Positions 34,936 to 41,524 of a DNA stretch of 64,000 nt are shown here, piece after piece. The stretch covers positions 17,425 to 81,424 of the forward strand of contig JAFXXK010000004.1 in assembly GCA_017542305.1 (NCBI GenBank), written 5' to 3'. The notes under the pieces are model-generated. The model worked only from the letters and a program-made list of their open reading frames with translations. It was not told the origin of the DNA and did no database searches. The DNA is from a bacterium. Its GTDB lineage: Bacteria; Cyanobacteriota; Vampirovibrionia; Gastranaerophilales; Gastranaerophilaceae. The translations under genes were made by a program, and so were the position numbers. Positions within the stretch are counted from its first letter, which is position 1, and every line of letters begins with the position of its first letter.

Positions 34936-35433
34936 TTATTTAAGTTTCCTGTTTATGGTTCTTGTTTCCATCATATCCGGTATCGGATTATCAACCCTGT
35001 TTGAACGTCTGTTTTTAACTTTCATATCAGCTTCAATGTACGGTACTTTGTTCGGGTTTTTCATAAGATAATCGATATCACTTCTGCCGTTAAATTTTTG
35101 CGGAGCCAAGCGACCGTATGGCGAGGTATATTGATTATAATCAGCTGCCAAAACGTAACTGTCATTCTTTGGTACAACATTAAAAGCTAATGCCATTCCT
35201 TCCGTAAACAGGTTTGACAAAATTCTTATAAAACCGAATCCACCGATTATTATTACAAGAAATACTCCGAGAATTTTCGGAGCTGCAGCAATAGTCTGTT
35301 CCTGTACCTGTGTTACAGCCTGCAAAATACCTACAACCAAACCGATGCCTGCTGCGACGAGTACGCAGGGCATAGATATTGAAAGCATGGTTAAAAACCC
35401 TTTTGCCAAATATTCTGCTAATATTTCAATCAT
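34936..35433 (-). CDS. fliQ: Flagellar export apparatus protein FliQ with C-terminal extension
   Basis: Residues 1-89 are a complete FliQ: two membrane hairpin helices with PCVLVAAGIGLVVGILQAVTQVQEQT and PKILGVFLVIIIGGFGFIRIL. The usual protein stops near 89 aa; here 76 further residues follow, polar and rich in Asn, Arg and Pro (YNQYTSPYGRLAPQKF, RTINRKLK end). The tail would face one side of the basal body and is not part of the known fold. There is no frameshift or stop that would make it an artefact. Confidence 0.93.
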   Translation of the reverse strand: MIEILAEYLAKGFLTMLSISMPCVLVAAGIGLVVGILQAVTQVQEQTIAAAPKILGVFLVIIIGGFGFIRILSNLFTEGMALAFNVVPKNDSYVLAADYNQYTSPYGRLAPQKFNGRSDIDYLMKNPNKVPYIEADMKVKNRRSNRVDNPIPDMMETRTINRKLK

Positions 35434-35465
35434 TATGTTAGTCCTCCCTCAATATCCAATCTTCG

Positions 35466-36107
35466 TCAGTTGTAACTTGTGACAAGTCCCTGCACTATTA
35501 ATGCCCAGCCGTCCACCGCAATAAATATCAGCAGCTTAAACGGCAGCGATATAATCGTTGGTGATAACATGAACATACCAAGTGCCAGAAGTATGTTTGC
35601 AACTACCAGGTCGAGTACAATAAACGGTACAAATATTATAAAACCTATTTCAAATGCTGTTTTAAGTTCACTAACAATATATGCGGGTGCAACCTGCCAT
35701 ACGGTTATTTCATCCGGTGTTGCCGGCTGAGTCTTATGTGAAAGCTGGATAAAGAATGCCAAATCACTTTCTCTTGTCTGCTTCATCATAAATTCTTTCA
35801 GCGGCTTTGACCCTTCTTCAATTGCCATAACCATATTTTGATTTCGCTGATACGGTACACTTCCCATTTCGTACATTTTTTGGAAAGTTGGTCCCATAGT
35901 GAAGAAAGTAAGTATTACCGATAACCCTATAATAACTATTGACGGCGGTACGGACTGCGTACCCATTGCTGTTTTAAGCATTGAAAATACTATAACAAAT
36001 CTCAAAAAACTTGTCATACAGCAAAATACGAGCGGTATTAGCGAAAATACCGTCATAACTATCAATATTTGTAATACAGGATTTATATCTTTTAATACGC
36101 TATCCAT
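35466..36107 (-). CDS. fliP: Flagellar export apparatus protein FliP
   Basis: The core of the export gate. MTVFSLIPLVFCCMTSFLRFVIVFSMLKTAMGTQSVPPSIVIIGL-type sequence (18-62) and the C-terminal PFIVLDLVVANILLALGMFMLSP with GWALIVQGLV identify it. At 213 aa it lacks the cleavable N-terminal signal peptide of E. coli-type FliP, as in many other lineages. GGGATATAA precedes the ATG. Downstream fliQ follows after 32 nt. Confidence 0.95.
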   Translation of the reverse strand: MDSVLKDINPVLQILIVMTVFSLIPLVFCCMTSFLRFVIVFSMLKTAMGTQSVPPSIVIIGLSVILTFFTMGPTFQKMYEMGSVPYQRNQNMVMAIEEGSKPLKEFMMKQTRESDLAFFIQLSHKTQPATPDEITVWQVAPAYIVSELKTAFEIGFIIFVPFIVLDLVVANILLALGMFMLSPTIISLPFKLLIFIAVDGWALIVQGLVTSYN

Positions 36108-36116
36108 TTATATCCC

Positions 36117-36647
36117 CTATCCGTTTATTTTCTTTAACATTTCGTGAAGTCTGTTTGGCTGTTGTTTTACCTTTTTTTGGAAATCAACTATAATCGGTAA
36201 ATCATCAACACTGCTTTGATTTTTAAGCTCATTTTTTACTGCTGAAATAGTTGCAGTATCAGGTGTAATATTTCTTTCTTCTGTTGTATGTTTTTTTGCC
36301 GGAAGTGTATCTTTAGCAGCAAAGTTTTCTTCAAATCTCATTTCTGCTTTAGTATTATCGGCAAAAACTTCTTTACCCGAAGCTTTTTCATTTGCTCCGA
36401 GTTTTGAAATCAAAGTTGTTTTATCAATATCGCCTGCAATAAGAAATCTTTCTTCTCCGGCTTTTACGATATACAAATTTTTTCTTGGGGCAATTGAAAT
36501 TGTTTCTTCAATACTTAGCATACGGCTTTTAGAAGAACCTGATATCATTCCGCCTGCGGCAAATTTCTTATACACCATGAGGGCAAAGAAAATTAACCCC
36601 ATCATTGCCATTGTATAAACTGCAAAATTAACTAAGTACCCTGTCAT
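36117..36647 (-). CDS. fliO: FliO-like flagellar assembly protein
   Basis: One N-terminal membrane segment (residues 8-28), then the small FliO domain with MLSIEETISIAPRKNLYIVKAGEERFLIAGD (43-75), and a charged C-terminal tail of about 90 residues ending in a basic helix (KKVKQQPNRLHEMLKKING). FliO helps assemble FliP. The sequence family is weakly conserved, but position between the fliM/N fusion and fliP supports the call. Confidence 0.85.
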   Translation of the reverse strand: MTGYLVNFAVYTMAMMGLIFFALMVYKKFAAGGMISGSSKSRMLSIEETISIAPRKNLYIVKAGEERFLIAGDIDKTTLISKLGANEKASGKEVFADNTKAEMRFEENFAAKDTLPAKKHTTEERNITPDTATISAVKNELKNQSSVDDLPIIVDFQKKVKQQPNRLHEMLKKING

Positions 36648-36698
36648 ATATATATCCCTCTCAATCTTCTTGTTTATCGGTAATCAGGAATTTGAAAA

Positions 36699-37139
36699 TT
36701 AGATATCTTCATCTTCAAGTTCGAAATCACTGTAGTCAAATTCATCTTCTTCGTTTGCTGCAGATTCTTCTTTTGATGCTTCAGCTTCAGCTTTTGCTTT
36801 TTCCTGATTATCAGTAATAATATGTGAATTTTCTTCATTATCTTCTTCTGAATCGTCATCAGGTATTACCGGAGCTTCAGATACAGGTTTATCTTTCTGA
36901 AGAATTTCCGCGATTTTAACCCCGTAACGGTCGTTAACAATAACAAGTTCCCCGCGTCCGATAATTTTGTTTTCAACTCTTAAGGTAATATGATTATCAT
37001 AAAGCGCTGCAACGTCAACGATTTGTCCGAGTTCAATCTTCTTCAAATTACCCAGAGAAATTTTTACAGGATTCAATTCCGCATACATATCAACTTCAAT
37101 GGTATCCCATAAGTTCTTTGGAACAGCTTTATCAGCCAT
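36699..37139 (-). CDS. fliN: FliN-like protein from internal start in the FliM/FliN fusion
   Basis: An ATG at 37139-37137, in frame (residue 264 of the fusion), is preceded by GGAGGTGA (37151-37144) with 4 nt spacing, a near-perfect ribosome binding site and the strongest in this operon. The product would be 146 aa: SpoA2 plus the acidic tail, the composition of a FliN. Internal initiation of this kind is known for SctQ-type proteins (SpaO, YscQ). Alternative: the GGAGGTGA is only coding (codons for GGDE). Confidence 0.6.
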   Translation of the reverse strand: MADKAVPKNLWDTIEVDMYAELNPVKISLGNLKKIELGQIVDVAALYDNHITLRVENKIIGRGELVIVNDRYGVKIAEILQKDKPVSEAPVIPDDDSEEDNEENSHIITDNQEKAKAEAEASKEESAANEEDEFDYSDFELEDEDI

Positions 37140-37928
37140 TTCGTCACCTCCGTTATTTTCATTAAATGGTATTTCAATATTAAAGTTTGGTTCAATATGA
37201 ACAATTTTTTCTTCATCCAGAACATACATTTTAAGATTACTCAAATCACTGTCCTCAAGGATAATCAAATCTCCTTCTTCCAGATTTTTCAGTTCATCTA
37301 CGGAAAATCTTGTTCTGCCTAATACAAGTCTTACGTCTGTATTGCATTCATAAAATTCTTCATAACTGAATTTATCTCCCTGACTTTCTATTTTGCTGGG
37401 TGATAATCTGCCGTCAGGTACGGAAATAATAAATCTTCCGAATATTTTTTCGTTTTCTTCATCTTCTATGAGGAATGTCAAATGCGTCATATCGAAATTG
37501 GTTCTTTTAAAGTTTACGACAGGCGGCGGTTCTAAAAACGGTATAAGTATTTTAGAAACATGCTCGCTAAATCCTGTCAGCATTGCTTTTTCCAATTCAG
37601 AGATATTCTCGATATTAAAAGGTCTGCCGGCTCTGCCTAAACCTTTATCAAGCATTAATTCCATTGTACCTTCGGATATTCTTATGTACATATCATAGAA
37701 TTTGTCAATTCTTACTTTTGTTACAAAGTGAGCTTCTTTTCTTTGTAACAGGTTAATATTTTTGCTTACGCCCATTAAATGGCAATTTAATCCGGGCAGG
37801 AAAAATCCGTCGCATGATTTTTGCAATGCGAGAGGAAACAGCTTCTCATACCAGTCGTATTCTTTGTATAAGAGGCTCGGACTTTCTATTGTTCTTCTGT
37901 TTTTCTTTGCTTTAGAATTTTTAATCAA
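36699..37928 (-). CDS. FliM/FliN-type switch protein fusion with two SpoA domains
   Basis: The 409-aa protein is not a standard FliM. Residues 1-190 form a FliM-like middle domain without the CheY-binding N-terminal motif (LSQxEID not seen). SpoA1 is at about 195-250 (VRLVLGRTRFSVDELKNLEEGD) and SpoA2 at about 268-345 (VDMYAELNPVKISLGNLKKIELGQIV, NKIIGRGELVIVNDRYGVKI), the latter being FliN-like. A 60-residue acidic tail follows. The two SpoA domains in one chain recall SctQ of injectisomes. Start is TTG with GAGGG 8 nt upstream. It is the first gene of the operon. Confidence 0.82.
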   Translation of the reverse strand: MIKNSKAKKNRRTIESPSLLYKEYDWYEKLFPLALQKSCDGFFLPGLNCHLMGVSKNINLLQRKEAHFVTKVRIDKFYDMYIRISEGTMELMLDKGLGRAGRPFNIENISELEKAMLTGFSEHVSKILIPFLEPPPVVNFKRTNFDMTHLTFLIEDEENEKIFGRFIISVPDGRLSPSKIESQGDKFSYEEFYECNTDVRLVLGRTRFSVDELKNLEEGDLIILEDSDLSNLKMYVLDEEKIVHIEPNFNIEIPFNENNGGDEMADKAVPKNLWDTIEVDMYAELNPVKISLGNLKKIELGQIVDVAALYDNHITLRVENKIIGRGELVIVNDRYGVKIAEILQKDKPVSEAPVIPDDDSEEDNEENSHIITDNQEKAKAEAEASKEESAANEEDEFDYSDFELEDEDI

Positions 37929-38040
37929 TGATTATCCCTCTATCCAAGTCATTTGATTATTTCCCATAAATACAATAGAATATTTTTACTTCCCTAACAT
38001 CAACCTTTTAATGTATTTTTTTAAAAAATCAAGATGGATA

Positions 38041-38078
38041 TTTTAAAAGGTGATGAAAATTTTCACCACCTTTTAAAA
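38041..38078 (-). terminator. Hairpin terminator after aroQ
   Basis: Near-perfect palindrome TTTTAAAAGGTG...CACCTTTTAAAA over 38 nt with one mismatch. The stem itself supplies T and A runs, so it can act in both directions. Confidence 0.7.
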
Positions 38079-38097
38079 AATACATATATAATATTAT

Positions 38098-38550
38098 TTA
38101 TTGTTCTATAATTTCATCACTTTTAAGAAAATCGGCAAGACCTTTAAGACCTAACTTGTAACTCTCAGCTCCAAATCCGCTTATTTGTGCAAGGCAAACA
38201 GGAGCAATAAGTGATTTATTTCTGAAATCTTCTCTTGCGTGAATATTTGTCATGTGGACTTCTACCGTCGGAATGTTAACGGCGCTGATGGCATCTCTTA
38301 TTGCTACACTTGTGTGAGTGTATGCGGCAGGGTTTATTACTATGCCGTCAAAATTGTCCAATGCGGAATGGATTTTTTCAACAATTTCACCTTCCATGTT
38401 ACTTTGGTATGTTTCGATGTCGATACCGAGTTCAAATGAAAAAGAATACAAATCTTTTTCCAATTCTTTCAAAGTTGTTGTACCATACTTGTCGGGTTCC
38501 CGAATCCCAAGCATATTCATATTTACGCCGTTTATAACCAATATTCTCAT
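38098..38550 (-). CDS. aroQ: 3-dehydroquinate dehydratase, type II
   Basis: Third step of the shikimate pathway. The 150-aa protein starts [23 protein letters not shown] with the catalytic Tyr in the flexible loop, and has [16 protein letters not shown] and [15 protein letters not shown] with the catalytic His. I set the start at 38550, where AGGAGAAATT precedes the ATG; 13 extra upstream codons (to 38589) are open but run into the TATAAT box (38574-38569). Dodecamer-forming family. Monocistronic. Confidence 0.95.
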   Translation of the reverse strand: MRILVINGVNMNMLGIREPDKYGTTTLKELEKDLYSFSFELGIDIETYQSNMEGEIVEKIHSALDNFDGIVINPAAYTHTSVAIRDAISAVNIPTVEVHMTNIHAREDFRNKSLIAPVCLAQISGFGAESYKLGLKGLADFLKSDEIIEQ

Positions 38551-38582
38551 AATTTCTCCTATGGAAATATTATATAACAAAT

Positions 38583-38610
38583 TTGTCAAATTGTAAATTT
38601 TTATTACATT
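38583..38610 (+). promoter_or_regulatory. Promoter for the candidate sRNA
   Basis: TTGTCA (38583-38588), 16-nt spacer, TACATT (38605-38610). The -35 box overlaps the divergent aroQ promoter region (TTTACA-17-TATAAT on the minus strand). Confidence 0.5.
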
Positions 38611-38616
38611 TTTAAT

Positions 38617-38726
38617 CCATGATGTAACATGATTTTCATGTTCGACATATCATGCATGTACAACTATCCCCAAATCTCCTCCCAAGATTATTGTGTAAGC
38701 TATACAGAATGTGTAGCTTTTTTTTT
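38617..38726 (+). ncRNA. Candidate trans-acting sRNA with unpaired CU-rich segment
   Basis: A promoter-to-terminator unit of about 110 nt without a reading frame. A 5' hairpin (CATGATGT outer strand, inner stem AACATGA-TTT-TCATGTT, closing ACATATCATG, 38618-38654) is followed by a single-stranded linker with CCCC (38668-38671) and TCTCCTCCC (38675-38683), then a terminator hairpin with nine T. The linker is complementary to Shine-Dalgarno sequences (GGGAGG). The layout, two hairpins around an unpaired CU motif, is that of cyanobacterial Yfr1, though the sequence is not the same. No homology test was possible. Confidence 0.5.
38697..38726 (+). terminator. Intrinsic terminator of the candidate sRNA
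   Basis: Stem AAGCTATACA / TGTGTAGCTT (one G-U pair), 3-nt loop, T9. It is the 3' end of an otherwise unexplained plus-strand transcript. Confidence 0.85.
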
Positions 38727-38837
38727 ACCCACCGAGCAGAGGTATGAGCCTGTAAGGCGAAAGTCGAACAATTATAAACGGAAACGTTGAGTTTTCGTTT
38801 TAATTGTGAGCGGTACCGTTTAATGCGAGGTGGGTAA
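38725..38837. other. Structured element of unknown type
   Basis: A 9-bp outer stem (TTACCCACC 38725-38733 with GGTGGGTAA 38829-38837) encloses a long inner hairpin (ACAATTA...AAACGGAAAC with GTTTTCGTTTTAATTGT, 38768-38807) and small stems (GCC-TGTAA-GGC at 38748-38758, CGGTACCG at 38811-38818). It lies directly after the sRNA terminator and upstream of the gene at 38979. It may be a leader RNA, a second small RNA or a dispersed intergenic repeat. I see no known riboswitch motif. Confidence 0.45.
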
Positions 38838-38978
38838 TTTGAGCGTGGAGCAAATCCAATTCCAAAAACAATGTGAGGGCGAAATATGAACAATTAAAAA
38901 ATAAAAAATGAACAATTTAATTTTTAATTTCGTTAATAATTCATAATGCGAATTTATTACAGAAAAAGGAGACATATT

Positions 38979-39413
38979 ATGACAGAAGAAAGAATTGAAA
39001 ACGAAAACGAAAAATCAAGAGAGAAGTATTTTTATGTAAGTAAAGAATGTACTTACAAATTTTTAGGTACGGTAGTTGCATCATTTATAGGTGCATTGTT
39101 GGCATTAGCGGTATTTACTGCATTGCACAAACCTCCCGTACCGCCGGCAGGACCTCAGATGCGGCCTGACATTCCTTGCCCGTGCAGAATCATGGACAGA
39201 GGCGGACGTCCTGACAGAGTATTTCCGCCAAGAGGGGAATTCAGACACCACAAACATTTTAGAGGTGGCGAATTTCAAAGAGGTTACGGATTTAGAGGTC
39301 ACAAAGGATTCAGAGGTTGTCCAAAAGGTAAATTAATGCCTCCTCCTCCGCAAAAATTTGAAGCAGGAAAAAATATTCAGGTTCCACAAAATTTGCCCCC
39401 GAATAAGAAGTAA
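38979..39413 (+). CDS. Single-pass membrane protein with Gly/Arg/Phe-rich tail
   Basis: The 144-aa protein has a charged N-terminus (MTEERIENENEKSREKYF), one membrane segment at about 28-50 (FLGTVVASFIGALLALAVFTAL) and a low-complexity tail rich in Pro, Gly, Arg, His and Phe with repeats such as FRGGEF, YGFRGHKGFRG and a CPC motif. The tail would lie outside the cytoplasm. The start at 38979 has AGGAG 8 nt upstream; an earlier in-frame ATG at 38946 lacks one. Function unknown. Confidence 0.7.
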   Translation: MTEERIENENEKSREKYFYVSKECTYKFLGTVVASFIGALLALAVFTALHKPPVPPAGPQMRPDIPCPCRIMDRGGRPDRVFPPRGEFRHHKHFRGGEFQRGYGFRGHKGFRGCPKGKLMPPPPQKFEAGKNIQVPQNLPPNKK

Positions 39414-39462
39414 TTCATAACTATTCATCATTCATCTCTGAAAAGGGAAATACTCCCGATTT

Positions 39463-39492
39463 AAAGGCGATTTATATATATAAATCGCCTTT
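39463..39492. terminator. Bidirectional terminator hairpin
   Basis: Perfect palindrome AAAGGCGATTTATAT / ATATAAATCGCCTTT between two convergent genes. Confidence 0.75.
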
Positions 39493-39512
39493 CCGTTATT
39501 AATTTCTTAAAC

Positions 39513-39938
39513 TTATAGTCCATATATAAAACTATTAGCCAGTCTTTTTTGGAGCTCCTGGTGTATAACAGCCTTATCCGGTGAATTTGTTTCTTCAGCT
39601 TTCCATAATTCGGTTAATAAAGAACTTGTTGACATTAACTGATAGTTCTTCGGCATTTGTTTTGCTGCTAATAGTCTTTCAAGTTCTTCTTTTTCACGCA
39701 ATAAAGCTTGTTCTTTTTCTTCAAGTTTTTTCATTTCTGATTGATTAAGAACTTTTCTGGCTGCATTAGTCAGTTCATTAATACGTTTTTGCTGCTTTAT
39801 AATTTTTACTTCTAATTGACGTTTTTCAATGCCATCACGTATTTGCTGCAAATCTATTTTTGGAGGACTAACAGTAACTAAAAATTCATTTTTTTCATTC
39901 CCCGATGACGGAGTAACCCCTTGCAAATAACATACCAT
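39513..39938 (-). CDS. Coiled-coil hypothetical protein, 141 aa
   Basis: No signal peptide or membrane segment. Residues 30-95 are a long charged coiled coil (KRQLEVKIIKQQKRINELTN, MKKLEEKEQALLREKEELER). Not a recognised family. AAAGGATATT precedes the ATG. Confidence 0.6.
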   Translation of the reverse strand: MVCYLQGVTPSSGNEKNEFLVTVSPPKIDLQQIRDGIEKRQLEVKIIKQQKRINELTNAARKVLNQSEMKKLEEKEQALLREKEELERLLAAKQMPKNYQLMSTSSLLTELWKAEETNSPDKAVIHQELQKRLANSFIYGL

Positions 39939-40043
39939 AATAATATCCTTTCTTTCCCTGTAAAAATAATCCCTATATATTTAATAAAAAATTTTTCGTA
40001 TTAAAAATGACTGATAAAAATGTTATATTACAAAATATTAACG

Positions 40044-40072
40044 TTGTTTTTTATGTTTATTAATTATAAAAT
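40044..40072 (+). promoter_or_regulatory. Promoter of the PPTase gene, near-leaderless
   Basis: TTGTTT (40044-40049), 17-nt spacer, TAAAAT (40067-40072). The chosen ATG is at 40080, eight bases after the box; no ribosome binding site is visible. Confidence 0.5.
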
Positions 40073-40079
40073 TATCGGT

Positions 40080-40574
40080 ATGAAAATTTTTTATATAAAA
40101 ATCGATGAAGAAATTGCAGGGAAATATAACCGTATTGAGTTTAAAAAACTCCAGTCAAAAATCGGCAGATATATTGTTGAATATGCAGGGAAAAATATAT
40201 ATAACATTACCGATACGGGAATTGTGAAAGTGAATAACAAACCCAAATTTAAATATTCGGATATAAAATTCAGCATTTCGCATTCAAAAAATATCGTTTT
40301 GGCTGCGTTTGATGAAAATTCGCTCGGTGTTGATATTGAGTTTATGAAAGACAGGGATTTTAAAAGTTTGTCGGGGCATTACGGAATTACGGCAACGGAC
40401 AAAGATGAATTTTACAGGCAATGGACACAGTTAGAGGCTGAGATAAAATTACAGTCGGAAAAAGGTTTTGTTTATACGGATAAATTTGAAAAAGACTATA
40501 TGCTGACGGTTATTTCATCAAATTCAAAGGAATTTACCCCCGAAATAACAGAGTTGAATTATCCTTCGTATTAA
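40080..40574 (+). CDS. 4'-phosphopantetheinyl transferase (Sfp/AcpT type)
   Basis: Attaches phosphopantetheine from CoA to a carrier-protein serine. The 164-aa protein has KFSISHSKNIVLAAF, LGVDIEFMKDRDF (metal-binding D and E) and WTQLEAEIKLQ, the W-x3-E-A-x2-K motif. It is shorter than Sfp (224 aa), with a reduced N-terminal half. Start set at the ATG 40080; a further 20 codons upstream are open but cross the -10 box. No synthase cluster is near, so it probably serves the fatty-acid ACP in place of or besides AcpS. Confidence 0.8.
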   Translation: MKIFYIKIDEEIAGKYNRIEFKKLQSKIGRYIVEYAGKNIYNITDTGIVKVNNKPKFKYSDIKFSISHSKNIVLAAFDENSLGVDIEFMKDRDFKSLSGHYGITATDKDEFYRQWTQLEAEIKLQSEKGFVYTDKFEKDYMLTVISSNSKEFTPEITELNYPSY

Positions 40575-40653
40575 AATTATATTAAATCTTTGAAGAATAG
40601 CGATTTTTTATAATATAATTTTTTTATCGTGAAGATTATAAGAGGAGAGAAAA

Positions 40654-41463
40654 ATGATTGATAAAACCGCAGTAATTCATCCGTCAGCGCAAATTGCAGA
40701 TGATGCAATAATAGGACCTTACGTTGTTATCGGTGAAAACGTAAAAATCGGAAGTAAAACAAGAGTAATAGCTAACGCATATATTGAACATGCAGAAATC
40801 GGTGAAAGATGCACAATTTCTCCGTTTGCTACAATAGGTTCCGAACCGCAGGATTTGGGTTACAAAGGCGAACCGACGAAAGTTGTTATCGGTGATGATA
40901 CAATAATCAAAGAAAACGTAACAATACACAGAGGAGCTGCGTGCGGTGATTTTACAACCAGAATAGGTAATAAATGTTTGCTTATGGTTGGTTCTCATAT
41001 TGCTCATAACTGCGTTCTTGCTGATCAGGTAATTTTAGCTAATCTTGTAACTTTAGGCGGACATGTTCACGTCGGATTTGGTGCATTTGTTGGCGGTATG
41101 AGCGTATTCCACCAGAATATCAGAATTGGTGATATGGCAATTATCAGCGGTTTTTCTGCTTCACGTCAGGATATTTTACCATACTCTAAAGGTGAAGGCA
41201 GACCGCCTGTTCCGAGAGGACTTAATGTTGTTGCCCTGAAACGCAGAGGAGTTTCTCAGGAAATCAGAACAAATATGAATGAAGCATTTAAACTTCTTAT
41301 TTCCGAAGAATACAACACAACTCAGGCTATTGAAAAAATCAAAGCAGAGATTCCGACAAATGAATATATCGAAAAAATGATAGAATTTGTAAAATCTTCA
41401 AAAAGAGGGGTTTTACTTAAATCTCACAAATCCGGTCACGAATCTTTGGAAAGTGAAGAATAA
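40654..41463 (+). CDS. lpxA: UDP-N-acetylglucosamine acyltransferase
   Basis: First step of lipid A synthesis: transfers a 3-hydroxyacyl chain from ACP to UDP-GlcNAc. The 269-aa left-handed beta-helix protein has hexapeptide repeats over 1-185, the catalytic His in VGSHIAHNC, GSEPQDLGYKGE, and the C-terminal helical domain NVVALKRRGVSQEIR. GAGGAG precedes the ATG. It stands apart from the lpxD-lpxC-fabZ cluster at 59.5-61.9 kb; in many bacteria these are together. Confidence 0.95.
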   Translation: MIDKTAVIHPSAQIADDAIIGPYVVIGENVKIGSKTRVIANAYIEHAEIGERCTISPFATIGSEPQDLGYKGEPTKVVIGDDTIIKENVTIHRGAACGDFTTRIGNKCLLMVGSHIAHNCVLADQVILANLVTLGGHVHVGFGAFVGGMSVFHQNIRIGDMAIISGFSASRQDILPYSKGEGRPPVPRGLNVVALKRRGVSQEIRTNMNEAFKLLISEEYNTTQAIEKIKAEIPTNEYIEKMIEFVKSSKRGVLLKSHKSGHESLESEE

Positions 41464-41488
41464 TTTCTGAGCAAAAAAGAATTTAATA

Positions 41489-41524
41489 AAAAAAAGGATG
41501 TATTTTTGTACATCCTTTTTTTTA
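41489..41524 (+). terminator. Terminator between lpxA and the calpain-like gene
   Basis: AAAAAGGATGTA / TACATCCTTTTT stem with T run; works in both directions and overlaps the stop region of the convergent gene by a few bases. Confidence 0.85.

Noticed and set aside
34144..37928. Non-flagellar type III secretion (injectisome) operon
   Set aside because: FliO is present and FliP/FliQ/FliR sequences are of flagellar type; no secretin, needle or translocon gene is seen. Only the SpoA fusion is SctQ-like.
38636..38893. Minus-strand reading frame of 85 codons
   Set aside because: It runs through the sRNA terminator and the structured element, has no ribosome binding site or promoter, and its composition is that of translated RNA stems.
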